64,000 nt of DNA from Chloracidobacterium sp. CP2_5A (GTDB taxonomy: Bacteria; Acidobacteriota; Blastocatellia; Chloracidobacteriales; Chloracidobacteriaceae). The DNA is taken from positions 62,001 to 126,000 of the forward strand of contig NKPT01000002.1 in the NCBI GenBank assembly GCA_002254845.1, given 5' to 3'. The notes under the pieces were generated by a model. It did no database searches, had not been told where the DNA came from, and saw nothing but the letters and a program-made list of their open reading frames with translations. The translations under genes and the position numbers were made by a program. This document shows positions 57,916-64,000 of the stretch, piece by piece (the first letter of the stretch is position 1; every line of letters starts with the position of its first letter).

Positions 57916-57965
57916 GAACGCGCTCAGCCCTGAACGTGGCGCCCTGCGTCCTGATGAGCGGGAAC

Positions 57966-60266
57966 ATGGCCGATCGCCGATCCTTCCGGGTTCATCCGAT
58001 GCGCCGAATGTTGGCGCGCTGGCTCGCGCTGTGCCTGATTGGCGCAAGCCTGCCGGCGGCGGCCCAGGTGACGCGCCCGCGCCGCGTCGCCGAGCCTATG
58101 CCAACGCCGGCAAGGACCTCCGCGCCAAAGCCGGAAACGCTCGCGCTGGAGCCGGAAATCCGGATCGCGCTGGCGACCAGCGCCGACTTCGCCACGGTGA
58201 CCTGCGATGGCCCGATGGCGGCCCTTGCCTCCGCCGCGAGCGAGCCGCTCCCCATCAGCGCGCGGAAGGCGATCGTGCAGCTTGAACTCGCGTCGCCCAA
58301 AGGCGCTGAACGCTACCGCGTCGAGGTTGCCGCGTTCAAAACCCGCGAAGCGGCCGCGGAGGCGGTCGGACGCTTGCGCGAGCGCGTCGCCGGCCCGGTC
58401 CTGACGCGCTACGACGCGCGCGCGCAAAGCTACGTTGTCGTGGTTGGGGACTGCGCCGCGCCGGAGGACGCCGACGCGCTGATGGTCAGCGTTGTCAATG
58501 CCGGCTTTCGCCGCCCGGTGGTGACGCGGGACGCGCCTTCTTCCCCGACCAGCCCGGCGACGCCGAGCCTTGGCGTCACGACCGAGGGCGGAGCGTCGCT
58601 TCTGCGCGGCGCGCCGTCCTGCGCCTTCGTCGCCCTGGATGAAGACCGCGCGCCGCTCCAGTTCGGCGGACAGGCCTACCGGGGACGGATTGAGGTTTTT
58701 CTCAACCGGCGCGGGCGCTTGACGGTCGTCAACGTCGCGCCAATCGAAGCCTATCTGCGGGGCGTGGTGCCGAATGAGCTTTCGCCAACTGTGTTTTCCA
58801 ATCTGGAGGCGCTCAAGGCGCAGGCAATTGCGGCGCGCACCTACGCGCTGAGGAATCGCGGCAAGTACGCGGCGGAAGGCTACGACTTGCTCTCGACGGC
58901 GGCTTCGCAGGTGTATCGCGGGCAAGGGTCAGAGCATCCGCTGTCCGACCGCGCCGTGCTGGAGACGCGCGGCCTGGTCGCCACCTACAACGGCGAGCCA
59001 ATTGACGCGCTATACACCTCGACTTCCGGCGGACGGACGGAGAGCTCGGAATACGTTTTTGGCTCGCCGCAGCCCTACTTGAAGAGCGTGCTCGTCGCGC
59101 CGCAGGCCCGCGCCGCGCGGTGGGTAACGTCAACGCGCTCGCTGGAAAGCTGGCGCGACCCGGAACTGCGGCTTCTGGCGCGGGATTGGGCCTTGCTGGC
59201 CGTCGCTGGATTCCCGCTGCCGGAGCGGCCGACGCTGTCGTATTGCGAGTCGGCGGCGACCGTCCGCGACGTGACGCTCTGGCTCAATGCGGCGGCGCGG
59301 CTGGCGCAGACCGGCGCGGGCGAGCGTCCGTCGGGCGATGTCGCTCGGCTGGGCGGCTTTGCGCAGGCGCTTGCGGCGGCGCTTTATGGCGCGGAATCGC
59401 CGACGCGCTTAGTGACGCCCGAAGACGCCCGCTACTGGCTTGGGCCTGAGGCGGAGCGATTCCGTCCGGAAGAGCGGGCAGCGCTGGCCTACTTCGCGCG
59501 GGAGCAGGCGTTGCGGCCGACGCTGCTGTTGGCCGGGGATCGCCCGCTGACGCGCGGCGCGGCGCTGGGGCTGCTCGCGCGCGCTTTGCAGGGGCGCGGG
59601 TTGCCGTCGCTCCAGAGCGGGACAGCGCGCCCCTACGACGGAAGGACGCTGACGCTGCGGATGGGCAAGGGCAAAGACGATCAGCGCTGGACGATCGCGC
59701 CGGACGCGCATTTATTTCGCAACTTCGGCGGCGAGTGCCTGCCGGTCGAGCGGCTGGAACTCATCGGCGGGGAGCAGGTTCGGCTGTATGCCGACGGCGA
59801 CGGCCGCGCGCGCTACCTTGAAGCGACGCCGACGATGAACGGCGCGACAAGCGACCGCTCGTCGCCGTTTTCGTGGTGGGACGCCCGTCTGACGACGGCG
59901 GAGCTACAGGCGCAGCTGGCCAAGGCCGCCGTCAATGTCGGCGAGGTTCGGGAGCTGACGGCGCTGGCGCGCGGCGATTCGGGGCGCGTGGCGCGGCTGC
60001 GCGTCGCGGGAACGCGCGGGGCCAGCGAGTTGACGGGTCTCAAGATTCGCTCGGCGCTGGGGCTGCGGGAAAACCTGTTCGTCATCATCCGCGAGCGGGA
60101 TGCCGCTGGACGGCTCACGGGAGTTCGATTCGTCGGTCGCGGCTGGGGCCATGGCGTCGGGATGTGTCAGGTCGGGGCGTACGGGCTGGCGGTCGAAGGT
60201 TACACGCACGAGCGCATTCTGAAGCATTTTTACACGGGCATTACGCTCGAGCGACTTTACCCTTAG
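57966..60266 (+). CDS. SpoIID/LytB-domain protein with a large internal insert
   Basis: A 766-residue exported protein (start uncertain: ATG 57966 gives a basic n-region, then LARWLALCLIGASLPAAAQ; GTG 57936, ATG 57954 and ATG 57999 are alternatives). Residues ~105-190 resemble a SPOR-type domain. The SpoIID fold begins at ~237 (LTVVNVAPIEAYLRGVVPNELSPTVF, KAQAIAARTYALRNRG, TRGLVATYNGEPIDALYTSTSGGRTESSEYVFG) and finishes at ~720-766 (GRGWGHGVGMCQVGAYGLAVEGYTHERILKHFYTGI). About 300 residues separate the halves, including an SLH-like stretch (RPEERAALAYFAREQALRPTLLLAGDRPLTRGAALGLLARAL). In spore formers SpoIID is a lytic transglycosylase acting on peptidoglycan; here it probably remodels the wall. 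Confidence 0.9.
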   Translation: MADRRSFRVHPMRRMLARWLALCLIGASLPAAAQVTRPRRVAEPMPTPARTSAPKPETLALEPEIRIALATSADFATVTCDGPMAALASAASEPLPISARKAIVQLELASPKGAERYRVEVAAFKTREAAAEAVGRLRERVAGPVLTRYDARAQSYVVVVGDCAAPEDADALMVSVVNAGFRRPVVTRDAPSSPTSPATPSLGVTTEGGASLLRGAPSCAFVALDEDRAPLQFGGQAYRGRIEVFLNRRGRLTVVNVAPIEAYLRGVVPNELSPTVFSNLEALKAQAIAARTYALRNRGKYAAEGYDLLSTAASQVYRGQGSEHPLSDRAVLETRGLVATYNGEPIDALYTSTSGGRTESSEYVFGSPQPYLKSVLVAPQARAARWVTSTRSLESWRDPELRLLARDWALLAVAGFPLPERPTLSYCESAATVRDVTLWLNAAARLAQTGAGERPSGDVARLGGFAQALAAALYGAESPTRLVTPEDARYWLGPEAERFRPEERAALAYFAREQALRPTLLLAGDRPLTRGAALGLLARALQGRGLPSLQSGTARPYDGRTLTLRMGKGKDDQRWTIAPDAHLFRNFGGECLPVERLELIGGEQVRLYADGDGRARYLEATPTMNGATSDRSSPFSWWDARLTTAELQAQLAKAAVNVGEVRELTALARGDSGRVARLRVAGTRGASELTGLKIRSALGLRENLFVIIRERDAAGRLTGVRFVGRGWGHGVGMCQVGAYGLAVEGYTHERILKHFYTGITLERLYP

Positions 60267-60382
60267 GCGGGATGCCGAGCCGCGGAGGCGCGGAAGCGCC
60301 AGGCGATACCCCGCGGGCGGGAGCGTCGCCCCTTGTTCGGGGCGCGCCCAACCATCCGATTCGAGCGCGAGGTAAGCGGCGC

Positions 60383-61114
60383 ATGGGCGCATGGTGGGAC
60401 TGGCCGGCGTGGAAGCTGTTAGGCCTAGTTGTTTTGGCGGTCGGCCTGGCGCGCCGGTGGCCGACCGGCCCGGTCGTCCTCAGCGCGGGAATCGTTACCG
60501 CCGGGCTGGCCGGCCTGCCGCTCGTCGGCGGCGAGGCGCGCGCCGGCATCCTGGATACGCTTGGCAAAGCTTTTGTCGAAAATCGCGTCATCACGCTCTA
60601 CTTGCTCACCTTGCCCGCGATTGGACTCGCCGAGCGCCTAGGGCTGCACGCCGTCATGGCGCGTTTGATGGGACGGCTGACCCGCGTTTCCTTGGCGCAG
60701 GTTCTGGTTGGCTTCCAGGCGGCGCGCGTCGCCATGGGCGCGCTGGGTCTGCGGCTTCAGGGTCACGTCGCCTTTGGTCGCCCGATTGTCGCGCCGATGG
60801 CCGCGGCGGCGCTGCCGCAACCGTCTCCGGCGCGCGCGGCCGAAGCCAAGGCGGCGGTCGCGGCGGCTGAAAACTACGGCAACTTTTTCGGGCAAAACCT
60901 GTTCCCGGCTTCGGCCGGCTGTTTGCTCGTGGCTGGCGTCATGAAAGGCGCGGGCTATCCGGTGGATGTCGTGAAGCTATCGCTCTGCGCCCTGCCCATT
61001 GTCTTGGTGTCGCTTGGGCTGGCGGCTATACAGTTCGCGCGACTTGAACGCCAGCTCCGCCGCGCCGGCGATCAGTCGACCGAGCCGCCGGCCGGAGACG
61101 CGGGCCATGGCTGA
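60383..61114 (+). CDS. DUF969-family membrane protein (putative 5-oxoproline transporter subunit)
   Basis: A 243-residue membrane protein with about six hydrophobic segments. LPLVGGEARAGILDTLGKAFVENRVITLYLLTLPAIGLAERLGL and ENYGNFFGQNLFPASAGCLLVAGVMKGAGYPVDVVKLSLCALPIV are DUF969 features. GAGGTAAG precedes ATG 60383. It overlaps the DUF979 gene by 8 bp (ATGGCTGA). Databases label the pair as 5-oxoproline transporter subunits, based on linkage with pyroglutamyl peptidase; the facing pxpC here fits that. Transport is not shown by the sequence itself. Confidence 0.85.
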   Translation: MGAWWDWPAWKLLGLVVLAVGLARRWPTGPVVLSAGIVTAGLAGLPLVGGEARAGILDTLGKAFVENRVITLYLLTLPAIGLAERLGLHAVMARLMGRLTRVSLAQVLVGFQAARVAMGALGLRLQGHVAFGRPIVAPMAAAALPQPSPARAAEAKAAVAAAENYGNFFGQNLFPASAGCLLVAGVMKGAGYPVDVVKLSLCALPIVLVSLGLAAIQFARLERQLRRAGDQSTEPPAGDAGHG

Positions 61115-62075
61115 CGGCGCGTCGCTCATCGCCCGCGCTATCGCGCATCCGGCGACGCTCGAAACCGCCTTCGCGCTGATTGGCGCGCTGCTGTGGGGCT
61201 ACGCCGTTCAGGCGGCTTGCGACCGTCGCCGCCCAAAGCGGTGGCCGGCGGCGGCCTATTGGCTGTTGCTCGGTTTGCTCTTTGGGTTTGGCGCGTGGCT
61301 TCCCTATTGGGTCGCCGGGCTGTTGGTCGTCGCGCTGGTGGGGATTGAGGCGGCTGGCGGCGTCCGCCTGCAGGCGACGCCTGCGCCATCCGGCGAGTCG
61401 TCCGCGCCGAGGGGGTGGCGCGCCCTGTGTCCCGTGCTGATGATCCCGACCGCGACGTTTGCCATCGCCGGGCTGGCGGCTCTCTCCGGCGGCGATGTCG
61501 GGCGCGGCGCGGTCGTTGGGCTGGCGGTCGGCGGCGTTGTGGCGGTCGGCGTGGCGCTGCCTTCGGGACGCTTTTCAGGTCAAGCCGCGCTCGAGGCCGG
61601 ACGCCGCCTGACCGAAGACATCGGCCCGCTGCACCTGCTGCCCCAACTGCTCGCTTCGCTGGGGTTGCTCTTCACCGCCGCCGGCGTTGGAAGCCTGCTG
61701 GCCGATGCGGTCGGCGGCCTGGTGCCGCGCGGCAGCGCCACGGGCGCCGCCGTCGCGTATTTCCTCGGCATGACGCTCTTCACCGCGCTCCTGGGCAACT
61801 CCTTCGCCGCTTTTTCCGTGATCACGACCGGCGTCGGCGTGCCGCTTGTCATCGCGCCCTTCGGGCTTGATCCGGCCTTTGTCGCCATCCTGGGCTTGAC
61901 GGCCGGCAGTTGCGGCACGCTTGCCACGCCCATGGCGGCCAACTTCAATCTGCTTCCGGTCGGGCTGTACGGTCTTTCCGACAACTACGCCGTCATCCGC
62001 TTGCAATGGCGGCTGGCCGCCGCGCTGTGGCTGGCGCACGTTGTCGTTTTCAGCCTCTTTGTCCGGCCTTGGTAA
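61107..62075 (+). CDS. DUF979-family membrane protein (putative 5-oxoproline transporter subunit)
   Basis: A 322-residue membrane protein with ~9 hydrophobic helices. FGAWLPYWVAGLLVVALVGIE, the central FSGQAALEAGRRLTEDIGPLHLLPQLLASLGLLFTAAGVG, and GNSFAAFSVITTGVGVPLVIAPFGLDPAFVAILGLTAGSCGTLATPMAANFNLLPVGLYGL match DUF979. It is translationally coupled to the DUF969 gene. Its last 26 bp overlap the convergent pxpC gene. Confidence 0.85.
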   Translation: MADGASLIARAIAHPATLETAFALIGALLWGYAVQAACDRRRPKRWPAAAYWLLLGLLFGFGAWLPYWVAGLLVVALVGIEAAGGVRLQATPAPSGESSAPRGWRALCPVLMIPTATFAIAGLAALSGGDVGRGAVVGLAVGGVVAVGVALPSGRFSGQAALEAGRRLTEDIGPLHLLPQLLASLGLLFTAAGVGSLLADAVGGLVPRGSATGAAVAYFLGMTLFTALLGNSFAAFSVITTGVGVPLVIAPFGLDPAFVAILGLTAGSCGTLATPMAANFNLLPVGLYGLSDNYAVIRLQWRLAAALWLAHVVVFSLFVRPW

Positions 62076-63030
62076 GGGTCGCGGCGACAACCAGCTTTGC
62101 GAGCCGTTGCCGAAGCGCCGCGGCCGCGCGCTCCGCTTCCGCGATGGTTACTGCCTGGAAGCTCACCTCCGCCCCAAGCGGGCGCTGAACGAAGTCCGGC
62201 AGATCGGCGGCGATGATGGCGGCGATGCGCGGATAGCCGCCGACGGTTTGCGCGTCCGCCAGCAGCGCCATCGGGCGACCGTCAGGCGGAAGCTGGATGA
62301 CGCCGGGCGCGACAGCCGACGAGACAAGCTCCAGCGGCTCGTCCAGATGCAGTCTCGCGCCTTCCAGGCGGGTGGCCATGCGGTTGGAATCCGCGCCGAC
62401 CGTGAACGCTGCGGTGAAAAGGCGCGCCTGATCGCTCGGCGCTAGGCCTTCCAGCTCCGGTCCCGCGATAACGCGAATCGGGCGCCTCGCGCCCCGCGCG
62501 TAGCCCGGCCACGCCGCCGGGGACAGCGCCAGCCCGCTCGCGATCGCCGCCGCGTCGGCTGACAGCGGGAGCCGGTCGCCGGCTTGAAGCGGGCGACCAA
62601 GCAAGCCGTCGAGTCCGGCGAAGGGCGTCATGGCGGCGCTGCCAAGCCAGCGCGCCGTCGCCAGCCCGCCGGCGACGGCCAGGTAGGCCCAGCGACCGTA
62701 GCGCGGTCCTTGAAAGCTGAGGACTTGTCCGGCTTGGGCGCGATACCGTCGCCAGTTGGTCAGCGGGCGTCCGTCGAGCGCCGGGCTGAAATCCGCGCCG
62801 CCGAGGGCGAAAAGCGTCGTTTGCGCAAACCGCAGCCGCGGGGCGGGGAAGTGCATTTCCAGCGCGGGCGCTTCCGCGGCATTTCCCGCGAGAAGGTTGG
62901 CTATGGCGGCGGCCAGTCGGTCGAGCGCGCCGCCGGGCGCGACGCCAAGTCGCCGCCGGCCAGGGCGCCCGGCGTCTTGCACCGAGGCGTATAAGCCCCC
63001 CTCAAGAACTTCTATGCCCGCTTCGTACAC
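62050..63030 (-). CDS. pxpC: 5-oxoprolinase subunit C (biotin-dependent carboxyltransferase family)
   Basis: A 326-residue protein of the AHS2/PxpC family, part of the ATP-dependent PxpABC 5-oxoprolinase that turns 5-oxoproline into glutamate. GGLYASVQDAGRPGRRRLGVAPGGALDRLAAAIANLL, YLAVAGGL, RVIAGPELEGL, GADSNRMATRLEG and PLELVSSAVAPGVIQLPPDGRPMALLADAQTVGGYPRIAAII are family signatures. pxpA and pxpB are not in the window. It faces the DUF969/DUF979 pair. Confidence 0.92.
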   Translation of the reverse strand: MYEAGIEVLEGGLYASVQDAGRPGRRRLGVAPGGALDRLAAAIANLLAGNAAEAPALEMHFPAPRLRFAQTTLFALGGADFSPALDGRPLTNWRRYRAQAGQVLSFQGPRYGRWAYLAVAGGLATARWLGSAAMTPFAGLDGLLGRPLQAGDRLPLSADAAAIASGLALSPAAWPGYARGARRPIRVIAGPELEGLAPSDQARLFTAAFTVGADSNRMATRLEGARLHLDEPLELVSSAVAPGVIQLPPDGRPMALLADAQTVGGYPRIAAIIAADLPDFVQRPLGAEVSFQAVTIAEAERAAAALRQRLAKLVVAATLTKAGQRG

Positions 63031-63059
63031 GTTTGCGCCCCCGCGTCAGGCGGCGTTTT

Positions 63060-64000
63060 CTAGGTCGTCGAGGACGCCGACCCTCCCGCCGCGCGCTCGG
63101 TGAGGCGCTCCGGCCGCGCGTCCTTGAAAAACGCCAGCAGCGCGTCGTTTTCCTCCGGCGCGCCGATGTTGAAGCGGACGTATTCGCCCAGCAGCGGATA
63201 CCGGCTGACATCGCGGATGAGAATGCCCCGCGCGAGGAGCGCCTCGAAAAGCTGCGCGGGCGCGACGCGCGGCGTGTGCAGCAGATGAAAGTTCGCGCGG
63301 CTTGGCAAGAGCTTGACCCAGGCAATGTCGTCCATCGCCGTCCTCACGCGCTCGCGCTCGCGGACGATGCGCTCGACCAGCGGGCGCAGCTCCGCGTCGT
63401 ACATCTCGACGGCGACCTGCGCCGCCGTCAGCGAAAAGAAGTTCACATTATAAGGCAGCTTGGCTTTGTTCAGCTCCAAGGCGACTTCGGGCGCGACCAG
63501 CCCGTACCCAAGGCGCAGCCCGGCCATCGCCATCGCTTTCGAGAAGGTGCGCAAAACGACCAGCCGCGGAAAGTCGGACAGCAGCGGGACAAAGTTCTGG
63601 TCGCAGAACTCGTGATAAGCCTCATCCACGATGACGAAGCCGTCGAAATCCGTCAGCGCGGCGCGCAGCTCCGCCTCGCCGACGGCGACGCCGGTGGGGT
63701 TGTTCGGCGAGCAGAGGATGACGGCGACGGCCTGCGTCCGCTGCGCGGCGTCAAGCATCGCCGGTATGTCGTAGCTGAAATCCGGTCGGGGCGGGACGTT
63801 GACCGCCGCGCCGCCCAACACCTCGACCATCAGCCGGTAGACGGTAAAGGTCGGCTCGCTCAGGACGACCGCCGCGCCAGGCGCAACCAACACCGTCAGG
63901 AGCGCCTGGATGATTTCGTTCGAGCCATTGCCGACGACGACGCCTTCGGGACGCCATCCGGCGAAGCGCGCCAGCGTCGCCTGCAAATCGGTCGGAACGA
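63060..64000 (-). CDS. hisC: Histidinol-phosphate aminotransferase, C-terminal part (cut by window end)
   Basis: The frame is open to the window end, so the true start lies beyond 64000; a TTG at 63986 is internal. PLP-enzyme motifs: VVGNGSNEIIQALL, LSEPTFTVYRLM, LCSPNNPTGVAV, FVIVDEAYHEFCD, the Schiff-base Lys in VLRTFSKAMAMAGLRLGY, and the closing RYPLLGEYVRFNIGAPEENDALLAF. This class I/II layout with the NEII and NNPTG loops is HisC-type, although close relatives act on aromatic amino acids. It ends 29 bp upstream of pxpC on the same strand. Confidence 0.88.
   Translation of the reverse strand, partial: VPTDLQATLARFAGWRPEGVVVGNGSNEIIQALLTVLVAPGAAVVLSEPTFTVYRLMVEVLGGAAVNVPPRPDFSYDIPAMLDAAQRTQAVAVILCSPNNPTGVAVGEAELRAALTDFDGFVIVDEAYHEFCDQNFVPLLSDFPRLVVLRTFSKAMAMAGLRLGYGLVAPEVALELNKAKLPYNVNFFSLTAAQVAVEMYDAELRPLVERIVRERERVRTAMDDIAWVKLLPSRANFHLLHTPRVAPAQLFEALLARGILIRDVSRYPLLGEYVRFNIGAPEENDALLAFFKDARPERLTERAAGGSASSTT

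Noticed and set aside
1-64000. tRNA, rRNA, CRISPR arrays, transposases, integrases, phage genes
   Set aside because: I looked through the intergenic gaps and gene products and saw no cloverleaf, repeat-spacer pattern or mobile-element protein.

Overview
The window is GC-rich, gene-dense bacterial chromosome with no rRNA, tRNA, CRISPR array, transposase or phage gene that I can recognise. The gene content fits an Acidobacteriota-type bacterium: a B. subtilis-like cytochrome b558 succinate dehydrogenase, Ser/Thr kinases fused to TPRs, HEAT-repeat and other exported proteins ending in a pseudopilin-like domain, SpoIID outside a sporulation setting, and non-catalytic M16 peptidase homologues. The phylum is an inference from gene style, not from a marker comparison; a Blastocatellia/Chloracidobacterium relative is my best guess.

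Layout. 1-3.1 kb: the start of a HAD phosphatase, gpsA and an exported TPR protein. 3.2-9.9 kb: a heat-shock block clpB-hsp20-grpE-clpC-like, with a strong promoter, a 7-N7-7 inverted repeat at the clpB start, a HAIR-like (HspR-operator-like) repeat before grpE and a terminator shared with argD. 9.9-17.5 kb: argD-type aminotransferase, a long Pro/Ala-rich response regulator, an HD hydrolase, then rpmF-plsX-bcp. 17.7-22.1 kb: serS followed by a hybrid histidine kinase and two receiver proteins. 22.4-26.8 kb: sdhC-sdhA-(exported unknown)-sdhB-rhodanese. 26.8-29.0 kb: SDR, small unknown and an orphan DppB-like permease. 29.5-37 kb: a double M16 protein, SirB1-like protein, DUF3352-like exported protein, and a cyclase/KDPG-aldolase-like pair. 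37.3-46.1 kb: parvulin lipoprotein and PP2C phosphatase facing a kinase-glycosyltransferase-glycosyltransferase-HEAT operon. 46.5-55.0 kb: rimP-nusA-infB-rbfA-nrnA-(two membrane proteins)-purF, probably one transcript. 55.2-64 kb: M16 homologue, GT9 glycosyltransferase, SpoIID protein with a large insert, the DUF969/DUF979 pair facing pxpC, and hisC cut by the window end.

The main themes are protein quality control, membrane and envelope biogenesis, and the transcription/translation core. The most unusual observations are: the ClpC-like ATPase lacks the pore-loop tyrosine in both rings; the HAIR-like operator; a KDPG-aldolase homologue without the Schiff-base lysine; three M16 domains without the zinc motif; an unknown exported protein inserted in the sdh operon; and a recurrent pattern of two-copy short tandem duplications at gene boundaries. 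No wholly new system is demonstrable from sequence alone.
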